Below are positions 52,500 through 60,032 of a stretch of 64,000 bases of DNA, piece after piece (position 1 is the first letter of the stretch; the number at the start of each line of letters is the position of its first letter). The DNA is from Roseovarius sp. EL26 (GTDB lineage Bacteria > Pseudomonadota > Alphaproteobacteria > Rhodobacterales > Rhodobacteraceae). The stretch lies in assembly GCF_900327775.1 (NCBI RefSeq), contig NZ_OUMZ01000003.1:62001-126000 (forward strand). The letters run 5' to 3'. The notes under the pieces are model-generated. The model had not been told where the DNA came from. It saw only the letters and a program-made list of their open reading frames with translations, and did not search any database. The position numbers were made by a program, and so were the translations under genes.

Positions 52500-53188
52500 G
52501 CCTGAAACTCGGGGTGCCCTCCAAGGGCCGCTTGATGGAAAAGACCTTCGACTGGTTTGCCAAACGCGGCATTGAACTGGGCCGTTCCGGCTCAGACCGT
52601 GAATATGCCGGTTATGTGCAGGGTATCGACAATGTCGAACTGGTGCTGCTCTCTGCTGGTGAAATTCCGCGCGAGCTCTCTGCCGGGCGCATTCACCTTG
52701 GTGTCACCGGCACGGACCTGATCCGTGAAAAACTGGCCTTGTGGGAACAACAAGTACAGGAACTGGCCCCGCTGGGCTTTGGTCAAGCCGATCTGGTGCT
52801 GGCCGTGCCCGCCTGCTGGGTCGATGTCGGCACTATGGATGATCTCGACGCCGCCGCCGCCGCCTTTCGCGCGACCCACGGTTTCCGCCTGCGCATTGCG
52901 ACCAAATACCATCGCTTGGTGCGGGACTTCCTGCGCGAAAAAGGCGTGGCCGACTACCAACTTGTCGATAGCCAAGGTGCAACCGAAGGTACGGTCAAGA
53001 ACGAAACCGCCGAAGCTGTCGCCGACATCACCTCCAGTGGCGACACCCTGCGTGCCAACCATCTCAAGATTTTGGACGATGGTTTGATGCTGCGCAGTCA
53101 GGCCACCCTGTTTCGGTCGCGCAATGCAAACATGTCTCAGGCCGATTCTGAAACGCTGAAGCAACTGAAAAGCCTGCTCCAGATCTGA
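52496..53188 (+). CDS. hisG: ATP phosphoribosyltransferase, short form
   Basis: A 230-residue catalytic subunit for the first step of histidine biosynthesis (ATP + PRPP to phosphoribosyl-ATP). LGVPSKGRLMEKTFDWF at the N-terminus and DSQGATEGTVKNETAEAVADI, with the PRPP loop, are the HisG hallmarks. The C-terminal regulatory ACT-like domain of long HisG is absent, hence the need for HisZ encoded just upstream. A terminator follows 28 bases after the stop. Confidence 0.95.
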   Translation: MSLKLGVPSKGRLMEKTFDWFAKRGIELGRSGSDREYAGYVQGIDNVELVLLSAGEIPRELSAGRIHLGVTGTDLIREKLALWEQQVQELAPLGFGQADLVLAVPACWVDVGTMDDLDAAAAAFRATHGFRLRIATKYHRLVRDFLREKGVADYQLVDSQGATEGTVKNETAEAVADITSSGDTLRANHLKILDDGLMLRSQATLFRSRNANMSQADSETLKQLKSLLQI

Positions 53189-53215
53189 GGTTTACTGGCA
53201 AGTGAATGATAAACA

Positions 53216-53248
53216 AAACCCCCTCAAGACGATTGAGGGGGTTTCTTT
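53216..53248 (+). terminator. Rho-independent terminator of the hisS-hisZ-hisG operon
   Basis: AAACCCCCTCAA pairs perfectly with TTGAGGGGGTTT around GACGA, followed by CTTTG. The 12-bp stem is one of the clearest terminators in the window. Confidence 0.93.
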
Positions 53249-53309
53249 GTTTGGCGAAGCATGCATGGATTGGTGAAGCGGCATCTCAAGGCAAAAAGAG
53301 GGTTCACCA

Positions 53310-54416
53310 GTGAAAATCGAACGCATCAATCTGTATCAGGTCAGCCTTCCCATGAAGGAAGGTGCCTATGCTTGGGCCAACCAAAGCTTTGCTGCCTTTG
53401 ATAGCACCATTGTCGAAATCAAGACCGACGAAGGCGTGACCGGAGTAGGGGAGATTTGTCCCTTGGGCCCAGCCTATCTGCCAGCCTATGCCGAAGGCGC
53501 GCGCACCGGGATCGTGACAATGGCCCCCGGCCTGATTGGCAAAGATCCAACCAATATTGGCGCGATTAACCTGCTGATGGACCAACTGCTCAAAGGGCAC
53601 CCCTATGTGAAGTCCGCAATTGATGTCGCCTGCTATGATATTCTGGGCAAGGTCGCAGGCCGCCCGGTGTGTGATCTTCTGGGTGGGCGTGTGCAGGATG
53701 AAGTGCGCCTGTTCAAAGTGGTGTCGCGGGCTGATCCTGAGGCCATGGCCGAACGCATCACCGCCTATCAAGAGCAGGGGTTCAATCAGTTTCAGATGAA
53801 AGTTGGCGAAAACGCCGATGTCGATATCGTTCGGATCCACAAAGTTGTCGACAAGCTGTGGGAGGGCAACCGGCTGGGCGCTGACGCGAACTGCGGCTGG
53901 CGCCAACATGATGCGGTGCGCGTCGCTTCGGCTGTGGCAGACCTCAGCTTCTATCTCGAACAACCCTGCGAAACCTATGAGGAATGCCGTGTTGTGCGTG
54001 AACACGCCCGCCAGCCGATGATTTTGGACGAATGTATGGATAGCCTGCAAATGGTGCTGCGTGGCCACCGCGAACGCGCGATGGATGCGATCAACCTCAA
54101 GATCAGCCGCATGGGTGGGCTCACCAAATCCCGCGTGATCCGCGATGTTTGCGCCAGCCTCGGCATCATCATGACGATCGAAGACACTTGGTGCGGCGAA
54201 ATCGGCGATGCTGCAATCGCCCACCTGGCCCATGCCACCCCGCGCGATCTGCACTTTCAATCCTCCACCTTCCACGAATACCACACCCACGCCATCGCCG
54301 AGGGTGGCCCGGTTATCAAGGATGGCTTCATGTCTGTCTCAGATCGGCCCGGACTTGGTGTCACCCCCGATTGGGACCTGCTCGGCGCGCCGATTGCCTC
54401 TGTCGGAGCAGAATGA
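53310..54416 (+). CDS. Enolase-superfamily enzyme, likely cis-3-hydroxy-L-proline dehydratase
   Basis: A 368-residue mandelate racemase/muconate lactonising-type enzyme. The capping domain holds EGAYAWANQSFAAFD and ICPLGPAYLPAYA. The barrel has catalytic lysines K164 (FQMKVG) and K264 (INLKISR), and metal ligands D192 (DAN), E217 (LEQP) and D240 (LDE). The pattern and surrounding residues resemble cis-3-hydroxy-L-proline dehydratase of Labrenzia, which yields delta2-pyrroline-2-carboxylate; hydroxyproline betaine epimerase is a less likely alternative. No hydroxyproline transporter or reductase lies beside it. It is 121 bases after hisG, beyond the operon terminator. Confidence 0.8.
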   Translation: MKIERINLYQVSLPMKEGAYAWANQSFAAFDSTIVEIKTDEGVTGVGEICPLGPAYLPAYAEGARTGIVTMAPGLIGKDPTNIGAINLLMDQLLKGHPYVKSAIDVACYDILGKVAGRPVCDLLGGRVQDEVRLFKVVSRADPEAMAERITAYQEQGFNQFQMKVGENADVDIVRIHKVVDKLWEGNRLGADANCGWRQHDAVRVASAVADLSFYLEQPCETYEECRVVREHARQPMILDECMDSLQMVLRGHRERAMDAINLKISRMGGLTKSRVIRDVCASLGIIMTIEDTWCGEIGDAAIAHLAHATPRDLHFQSSTFHEYHTHAIAEGGPVIKDGFMSVSDRPGLGVTPDWDLLGAPIASVGAE

Positions 54417-54692
54417 GTGCGGCCCTCTATTGAGAGCATTGTCCTATTCAGTATTGCTGTCGAACATGAAACTCACTGTAGCCACTTCCACCTCTAGGGG
54501 GTGGCTTCGGTGTTCAGTTTCAGCCTGTATTGGACTTTCAGTCAGCACTAGTCGAATTGGCGAATTGCGGACAAAGCTACCGTATAGAGTTTAGTCATGA
54601 CGGTCAGCTCTCCCAATTTCTCCATTAAATTTCTGCGAACCATTTCTGGCTCATTTGCTTTGCAAAAGTGGCCGACTAAGCGCAAATGAATC

Positions 54693-55349
54693 TCAATTAA
54701 TGCCCCACCAACGCAGTGTCTGCTCATAGTGGTATTGGATCGCATCGACCACGATGCCAACGTTGCAGTTTTCAATGGCATCGATGATTGCAAGATGTTC
54801 CTCCATGGCGGAAACGATCCTATCTTGCAAAAACGGACGTGCATTCTGGATGATCGCCATACGTATCCGGTTGGCATTATAAGTGGCCATAAGTTGCGAG
54901 TTATTGAGACCCTCAGCCAAGTAATTGTGCAGTGACAGGTCAACTTCAATAGCCTTCGGCGGAAGGTTCCGGGCAGAATTATTTTGGGCGGCGAGTCGCA
55001 TCTCGTCGTGCTGCACTCGCAGAGCATTCAATTCCGAAAACGCATTGCCAGCGATGCGCCGTCGCGCGCCTTCTTGATCTAACACCTTCCTAAAATCTAG
55101 ACAGTTCCGAATGGTTTCAGGGCGCGCTTCCATCACTTGCACACCGCGTTTCGGCAATGTGGATACCAAACCCAGTGCACTGGCCTGCTTCACCGCTTCG
55201 CGGACGGCCGCAATCGGACATTCAAGGATACCAACAAGTTGTGACATTGATAAGAACTGACCGTCCCGCAATTCTCCAGATTGAAGCGCGGACCAAAGCG
55301 CATGTTGGGCTTTTTCCGCTGATAGTATACTTTCGGTTGGTTGGCTCAT
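54693..55349 (-). CDS. GntR family (FadR-type) transcriptional regulator
   Basis: A 218-residue regulator: an N-terminal winged helix (RDGQFLSMSQLVGILECPIAAVREAVKQASALGLV, about 28-62) and the all-helical FCD effector domain (CLDFRKVLDQEGARRRIAG, DLSLHNYLAEGLNNSQL, MEEHLAIIDAIENCNVGIVVDAIQYHYEQ). The metal-site residues are partly visible as D and H in the FCD helices. It is divergent from the NCS1 permease, 170 bases away, and likely controls it. The gene and its upstream gap look AT-rich relative to neighbours. GGAG lies five bases before the ATG. Confidence 0.87.
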   Translation of the reverse strand: MSQPTESILSAEKAQHALWSALQSGELRDGQFLSMSQLVGILECPIAAVREAVKQASALGLVSTLPKRGVQVMEARPETIRNCLDFRKVLDQEGARRRIAGNAFSELNALRVQHDEMRLAAQNNSARNLPPKAIEVDLSLHNYLAEGLNNSQLMATYNANRIRMAIIQNARPFLQDRIVSAMEEHLAIIDAIENCNVGIVVDAIQYHYEQTLRWWGIN

Positions 55350-55411
55350 TGCTACTCCGTTCGTGTTATTATCAACTGAAACCGTAAAGTGCTTATTAAA
55401 ATTACTAATAG

Positions 55412-55427
55412 TATATTGATTAATATA
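55412..55427. promoter_or_regulatory. Candidate GntR operator
   Basis: TATATT-GATT-AATATA is a perfect inverted repeat in the AT-rich gap between the GntR gene and the NCS1 permease. In such AT-rich sequence a chance palindrome is quite possible. Confidence 0.3.
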
Positions 55428-55518
55428 TCTACTAAAATGTTAGTTACAAGTTCAATTGCGTGCAAGAATTAGCAGGGAATGGGATTTCCGCCCGACTAAC
55501 GGGCACAGGGAGGAAAAA

Positions 55519-56961
55519 ATGGCTTCAATTGACGACGTGAACGTCGCGCATGGCGGAACGATGGACCCGGAAGGAAATACACTTAATCCAGCCGGTGCCG
55601 ACGAAAAAACCTGGGGATGGTTCGCCATCTTCAATATCTGGGCAAACGACGTGCAGTCACTCTTCGGGTATTCCCTTGTGGCATCTCTGTTCATTTCATT
55701 TGGCGTTGGTGGATGGACGGCTTTTGCCGCTTTGATCACGGCAGGGCTTTTTGTTATGTGGATGGTCAACTTGTCAGGCGCCGCCGGTGAAAAATATGGT
55801 ATCCCCTATCCGGTCTTCGCCCGCGCAAGTCTTGGAACTCAAGGCGCAAAACTCCCTGCTATTCTTCGCGCGATTGTGGCGGTGTTTTGGTACGGTGTTC
55901 AGGTCTATTTTGCATCAACGGCCGTTGCCCTTTTGATCCGTTCAATCACAGGTGCAAGTGGCGGAGAAGAAATTCTCGGCCTGACGAGCATCGATTGGAT
56001 CTCCTTTCTTGTCGTCTGGGGCTTTCACATTGTCATCTTCTGGCGTGGTATGAACTGGGTCGAGACCTTTCTGAACATCGCAGGTCCCTTCGTCTATTTG
56101 GTTATGATCGGTCTTGTTATCGTCCTATGGCAGCGGTCAGACGGCCAACTCCTTTCAGCCACAGCTACGATCTTTGCCAATCCCGAAGGCACCGTATGGA
56201 CTGAACTAAAAGGATTTGTCGCGATCGTAGGCACTATGGTGGCCTATTTCGCTGCTGTAATGATCAACTTCAGCGACTTCTCACGCTATGCCAAAGATAA
56301 ACGGACCATGGTTATGGGCAACCTTGCGGGCTTACCGTTCAATATGATCCTGTTCTCGGCACTGGCACTTTTGACAACGGGTGGCGCGGCTGTGGTCTTT
56401 GGTGAAGAGATCATCAACCCGACCGAGATTGTCGAGCGCACAGACAGCGTCCTGCTCGGCGTCATTGCAGCGATCACATTCTTCGCCGCAACAGTTGGCA
56501 TCAACCTAGTGGCAAACTTCATCCCTGCGGTAAACGGTATCGCCAATCTGGCACCTGAGAAAATTAGCTTCCGTAAAGCAGGTATGATCACATCACTGTT
56601 TGCCTTAGTAATCGGCGGTTTGTGGGTCAGCTTTATCAGCCAAGTCGGGATCGGCGGTTTTGTGAACACGCTCGGCGCGGTACTCGCACCCATCTTTGGT
56701 ATCATGATCGTTGACTATTACGCGCATCGCAAAGAACAATTAAGCGAAGCTGACCTCTACAACATGGAAGGTGGCATTTATCACTATGAAAATGGCTGGA
56801 ACAGCGCTGCGGTCAAGGCATTCGGTGCGGCAGCAATCTTCTCTGTCGCGACGGTTTGGGTTCCATGGTTCTCCGTCCTCTCTGGTTTTAACTGGGTAAT
56901 CGGTGCACTCCTTGGCGGTATGATCTATAATGCCTTGGCAAAGGACAATGTGAGGGTCTGA
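55519..56961 (+). CDS. NCS1 family nucleobase/hydantoin permease
   Basis: A 480-residue transporter with about 12 helices of the NCS1 (CodB/PucI/Mhp1) family. The first conserved block is TWGWFAIFNIWANDVQSLFGY, followed by GIPYPVFARASLGTQGAKLPAILRA and NWVETFLNIAGPFVYL in helix 5, then INFSDFSRYAKDK. Possible substrates are cytosine, uracil, allantoin or hydantoins; in this purine-rich window allantoin is attractive, but the gene is 43 kb from the ureide genes. GGGAGG lies seven bases ahead of the ATG, and 21 codons of upstream frame are rejected. It is divergent from a GntR regulator. Confidence 0.86.
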   Translation: MASIDDVNVAHGGTMDPEGNTLNPAGADEKTWGWFAIFNIWANDVQSLFGYSLVASLFISFGVGGWTAFAALITAGLFVMWMVNLSGAAGEKYGIPYPVFARASLGTQGAKLPAILRAIVAVFWYGVQVYFASTAVALLIRSITGASGGEEILGLTSIDWISFLVVWGFHIVIFWRGMNWVETFLNIAGPFVYLVMIGLVIVLWQRSDGQLLSATATIFANPEGTVWTELKGFVAIVGTMVAYFAAVMINFSDFSRYAKDKRTMVMGNLAGLPFNMILFSALALLTTGGAAVVFGEEIINPTEIVERTDSVLLGVIAAITFFAATVGINLVANFIPAVNGIANLAPEKISFRKAGMITSLFALVIGGLWVSFISQVGIGGFVNTLGAVLAPIFGIMIVDYYAHRKEQLSEADLYNMEGGIYHYENGWNSAAVKAFGAAAIFSVATVWVPWFSVLSGFNWVIGALLGGMIYNALAKDNVRV

Positions 56962-56970
56962 CATTGGCCT

Positions 56971-56999
56971 GACCGGTGGAGTTTTGGGCGCCACCGGTC
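56971..56999 (+). terminator. Hairpin after the NCS1 permease
   Basis: GACCGGTGG pairs perfectly with CCACCGGTC around an 11-base loop nine bases after the permease stop codon. The following TTACTTCT is a weak T tract, so this may be an inefficient terminator. Confidence 0.55.
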
Positions 57000-57357
57000 T
57001 TACTTCTGGGTGGGTTCCAGACCATTTTATGATTTGGCAACGCCGCGGTCTGATACTTGTGTTGCTACAACGAAGACATTCACTGCGGTGCAATAGCCCA
57101 TTCGATTGGGTCCAAAGCGGCCTTTCATCTCGAAGAATTCCAATGTCTGCTTTCGAGAAACATCTTTGATTTTACAACGCGCGCGATCTGCGCTTTGATG
57201 TCATTTGTTGATTGAGCGATTGATCAACCCCTATCCAAACCAGAGGTTAAGATTTGAAAACCCGACCGTTCGGCAGATGGGAGGGCATAGTTTCCGCTGC
57301 TTGAGCGGGATGGGGATGCCTTTGAAAAGGGCAGGAACGACCTGCGTGTTTCGATAT

Positions 57358-57407
57358 CGATTTGTGTACATAATGCGCGTACATCCTGTACAACCTGTAC
57401 GCAAATT
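57358..57407 (+). repeat. GTAC-rich 50-bp dispersed repeat, copy 1
   Basis: The unit starts CGATTTGTGTACATAA and holds four GTAC cores at offsets 9, 22, 31 and 40. The last three form a symmetric block: CGTACA, TGTACA and TGTACG, three bases apart. It matches the reverse complement of copy 2 (63220-63269) at 44 of 50 positions. It ends 16 bases before the dinB ATG, so it occupies the expected promoter region. Confidence 0.8.
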
Positions 57408-57422
57408 GGACGTTTGGATCTT

Positions 57423-58676
57423 ATGCCGTCGCTCTGTCGTGATTGTCTGGAAACGTTTGAAACTGCCCGGCGGTGCCCCGTCTGTGGCAGCCCCAGAATC
57501 GTGACACATGAAGAGCTGTTTGATCTCAGCATTGCCCATATGGATTGCGATGCGTTTTATGCCAGTGTTGAAAAGCGCGACAATCCTGCGCTAGCAGACA
57601 AGCCAGTGATCATTGGTGGTGGGCGTCGCGGGGTTGTGTCAACGGCTTGTTATATCGCCAGAATTCGTGGTGTACGCTCGGCCATGCCGATGTTCAAGGC
57701 GCTCAAGCTGTGCCCCGAGGCGGTGGTGCTTCCCCCCCGGATGGAGGCCTATAGCGAAGCCTCGCGCCAAATTCGCGCGATGATGGAAGAGCTTTCTCCG
57801 GCGATCGAACCGCTTTCTCTGGATGAGGCCTTCATCGACCTCACCGGCACCGCCCGCCTGCACGGCGCACCGCCTGCTGTGATGCTCGCCCACCTCATCC
57901 GCCGCATGCGAAGTGAATTGGGCCTGACAGGGTCTATCGGCTTGAGTCATAACAAGTTTTTGGCGAAAGTGGCCTCAGATCTTGATAAACCGCATGGATT
58001 TTCTGTGATCGGAAAGGCCGAGACGCCAGCCTTCCTCAAAGACAAATCCGTCAGCCTGATCTGGGGGGTTGGACGGGTCGGCGTCGCGTCGTTGAATGCA
58101 GCGGGTATCAGTACTTTCAACGACTTGCTGCGGTGGGAGCATAAAGATCTGATCGCCCGATTTGGCAGTATGGGTGACCGCCTGTGGTATCTGGCTCGGG
58201 GGCAGGACCGTCGCAGGGTATCTTCTGACGGGCCGATGAAGTCTATTTCCAGCGAAACCACCTTTTCTGAAGACACAGCAAACGCTGATATCCTTGATGG
58301 TCATATCTGGCGGTTGTCAGAAAAAGTTGCGGATCGAATAAAGGCTAAATCCATCGCAGGTCGGGTGGTGACACTCAAGCTCAAGCGTGCGGATCATTCG
58401 CAGATCAGCCGACGTATTGCCCTGCGCCACGCCACGCAGATGGCGGACAAGATTTACCAGAATGCTCGAAATCTATTGGATCAGACCGAAAACGATACAG
58501 CATACCGGCTGATTGGTGTCGGTCTTTCTGAGCTGTGTCCCGAGAGTGAGGCAGATCCTTCTGCTGATTTGCTTGATCCGCAAGCGAGTCTGCGCGCAGA
58601 TGCTGAGCGGGCGACAGATAAGATCAGACAAAAGTTCGGGCGTGATTCGATCAAGAAGGGCCGCGCTTTGCGCTGA
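57423..58676 (+). CDS. dinB: DNA polymerase IV with N-terminal Cys-rich extension
   Basis: A 417-residue Y-family polymerase for translesion synthesis. The catalytic part starts at about residue 36 with SIAHMDCDAFYASVEKRDNP (metal Asp), then VVSTACYIARIRGVRSAMP and PLSLDEAFIDLTGT with the Asp-Glu pair. The little-finger domain and a beta-clamp-like tail follow. Ahead of it, residues 4-26 hold CRDC and CPVC, spaced like a small zinc ribbon, which E. coli DinB does not have. The ATG at 57423 is preferred over a TTG three codons earlier. Ribosome site is weak. No LexA box is evident upstream. Confidence 0.93.
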   Translation: MPSLCRDCLETFETARRCPVCGSPRIVTHEELFDLSIAHMDCDAFYASVEKRDNPALADKPVIIGGGRRGVVSTACYIARIRGVRSAMPMFKALKLCPEAVVLPPRMEAYSEASRQIRAMMEELSPAIEPLSLDEAFIDLTGTARLHGAPPAVMLAHLIRRMRSELGLTGSIGLSHNKFLAKVASDLDKPHGFSVIGKAETPAFLKDKSVSLIWGVGRVGVASLNAAGISTFNDLLRWEHKDLIARFGSMGDRLWYLARGQDRRRVSSDGPMKSISSETTFSEDTANADILDGHIWRLSEKVADRIKAKSIAGRVVTLKLKRADHSQISRRIALRHATQMADKIYQNARNLLDQTENDTAYRLIGVGLSELCPESEADPSADLLDPQASLRADAERATDKIRQKFGRDSIKKGRALR

Positions 58677-58678
58677 TC

Positions 58679-59542
58679 CTACTCAGCAGCTAGTGTGCTT
58701 TCGCCTGGCTGGCCGATATCAGCAATCTCGGCCACGATGTTTTCTAACATGTGTTTGAATGCCTGAAAGTTGCCATTGGGTCGAATCAGGCGCTCATTCA
58801 TATAGAGAGAGCGGTCAATCTCGATTTGTAATGCGTGGTGACCTTTTGAAGGTTGTCCGTAAGCCTGCGTGATGTAAGCCCCTGCGAAAGGAACATTGCG
58901 CGTGACAACCAGTCCGGCTTCGATAAAGGCGGCTTCGACCTGACTGACAATTTCATCGCTGGCGGTGGTACCGAACCGATCGCCCAACACGATTTCTGGT
59001 CGGCGTATGCCAGAACGGGCCAATGCATCCATGGCTTCGTGTGGCATTGAATGGCAATCAATCAAAATCGCCTCGCCAAACATCAAAAAGGCCTGATCCA
59101 ATTGCCCCTTAAGGATTTCGTGATAGGGGTGCCAGTAGCCATCGATTCTCTTCTGGGCATCTGACATGCTGATTTTTCCGCGGTAAATTGCTTTCCCGTT
59201 AGCAACAACACGCGGCACCACACCAAGGCCTGAGGCCACGCGCGGATTATGTCCAATGGCCCTCACACCTTCGATCAGTGCAGGATCCAATTCATCTGGG
59301 GCACGATTGAGGTCGACAAAGGCACGTGGTGCCCCCGCCTTTACAAACGGGGCGCCATATTTGGTGGCACATTCGAAAAGCTCATCGACAAAGGCGTCCT
59401 CTGAGCTGCGCACAGAGTATTCGTTCAATTGCGTCCGGCGCAGAAATGTCCAAGGGTAATCACGGCCACTATGAGGTGAGGCAAACACAACAGATGTTGT
59501 GCGCCGTTCAGGGTAACTCAGATGATACGCGGCCTTTGGCAT
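58679..59542 (-). CDS. N-formylglutamate amidohydrolase family protein
   Basis: A 287-residue hydrolase of the HutG-like (N-formylglutamate amidohydrolase) family: FASPHSGRDYP, the metal-ligand region EDAFVDELFECATKYGAPFVKAG split across two strands, FVDLNRAPDELDP, ILIDCHSMPHEAM and ITQAYGQPSKGHHALQIEIDRSLYM. It may release formate or ammonia-linked groups from an N-acylated amino acid. No histidine utilisation gene lies beside it, so the substrate is uncertain. AGGAGAA precedes the ATG. Its end is two bases from the end of dinB, on the other strand. Confidence 0.86.
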   Translation of the reverse strand: MPKAAYHLSYPERRTTSVVFASPHSGRDYPWTFLRRTQLNEYSVRSSEDAFVDELFECATKYGAPFVKAGAPRAFVDLNRAPDELDPALIEGVRAIGHNPRVASGLGVVPRVVANGKAIYRGKISMSDAQKRIDGYWHPYHEILKGQLDQAFLMFGEAILIDCHSMPHEAMDALARSGIRRPEIVLGDRFGTTASDEIVSQVEAAFIEAGLVVTRNVPFAGAYITQAYGQPSKGHHALQIEIDRSLYMNERLIRPNGNFQAFKHMLENIVAEIADIGQPGESTLAAE

Positions 59543-59634
59543 GTGTTCTCCTGCTAAATATTATCATAGACTGAATTTGTCGTTCTAAAAGCCCTTGATC
59601 CCTCCTCCGACTCCTTTTATAGACCCAGCACACC

Positions 59635-59666
59635 GGCGCGGGATTCCGCGCCCCAATTTATTGGGG
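59635..59666. other. Two adjacent perfect hairpins ahead of tRNA-Val
   Basis: GGCGCGG/CCGCGCC with a GATT loop is followed at once by CCCCAAT/ATTGGGG with a two-base loop, 22 bases before the tRNA. Possibly a transcription terminator of an upstream unit, or a leader structure for the tRNA. No T tract follows the second stem. Confidence 0.5.
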
Positions 59667-59688
59667 CATGTCTCGTTAAGGTATTCAT

Positions 59689-59763
59689 GGGCGATTAGCT
59701 CAGCGGTAGAGCACTTCGTTGACATCGAAGGGGTCACAAGTTCGATCCTTGTATCGCCCACCA
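59689..59763 (+). tRNA. tRNA-Val (anticodon GAC)
   Basis: The 75-base cloverleaf has acceptor GGGCGAT/ATCGCCC, D arm GCTC/GAGC, anticodon arm CTTCG-TTGACAT-CGAAG with GAC, T arm ACAAG-TTCGATC-CTTGT, discriminator A and an encoded CCA. It stands alone. Confidence 0.96.
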
Positions 59764-59842
59764 TGAATTCACTGCCGCACATCAACGTGTGGCACCCGTA
59801 ACCCAGGCGCTGGCCCGCGCCGCGACAAATGAGGAGAGGACC

Positions 59843-59968
59843 ATGAAGGTCAAAAACTCGCTTCGTTCTTTGAAGAACCGGCACCGTGATTGCCGTGTCG
59901 TGCGCCGCAAAGGCCGCGTCTACGTGATCAACAAAACACAGCCGAAGTTCAAAGCCCGTCAAGGCTAA
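59843..59968 (+). CDS. rpmJ: 50S ribosomal protein L36
   Basis: A 41-residue ribosomal protein: [39 protein letters not shown]. The usual four zinc ligands (CxxC...CxxxxH) are replaced, only one Cys remaining, as in the zinc-independent form (YkgO type) that appears to be the usual one in this group of bacteria. GAGGAGAGG lies two to ten bases ahead of the ATG, a strong ribosome site. A terminator follows 27 bases after the stop. It sits 80 bases downstream of tRNA-Val, possibly in one transcript. Confidence 0.96.
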   Translation: MKVKNSLRSLKNRHRDCRVVRRKGRVYVINKTQPKFKARQG

Positions 59969-59995
59969 GAACGCTTTCAGCTAGATACTAAAAAG

Positions 59996-60019
59996 CCCCG
60001 CTGTTCAGCGGGGTTTTTT
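59996..60019 (+). terminator. Rho-independent terminator after rpmJ
   Basis: CCCCGCTG and CAGCGGGG pair around TT, followed by TTTTTTG. A strong, classical terminator; the A run ahead of it gives the converging amidase gene the same signal on the other strand. Confidence 0.94.
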
Positions 60020-60032
60020 GTTTGTGCGGTTT

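Larger units (their letters stand above)
56962..57422. other. 461-base intergenic region upstream of dinB
   Basis: I find no gene here. It contains a terminator-like hairpin after the permease (56971) and the dispersed GTAC-rich repeat just before dinB (57358), each listed separately. The remaining 350 bases show no feature I can name, and no GTTC-N7-GTTC LexA site. Confidence 0.55.

Noticed and set aside
54479..54506. AGCCAC...GTGGCT pairing after the hydroxyproline dehydratase-like gene as a terminator
   Set aside because: Short interrupted stem without a T tract.
56962..57422. LexA/SOS box before dinB
   Set aside because: I looked for GTTC-N7-GTTC, the alphaproteobacterial form, and did not find it; only the GTAC-rich repeat is present.
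59689..59763. tRNA-Val as the attachment site of an integrated element
   Set aside because: No integrase gene and no second copy of the tRNA 3' end was noticed in the window.
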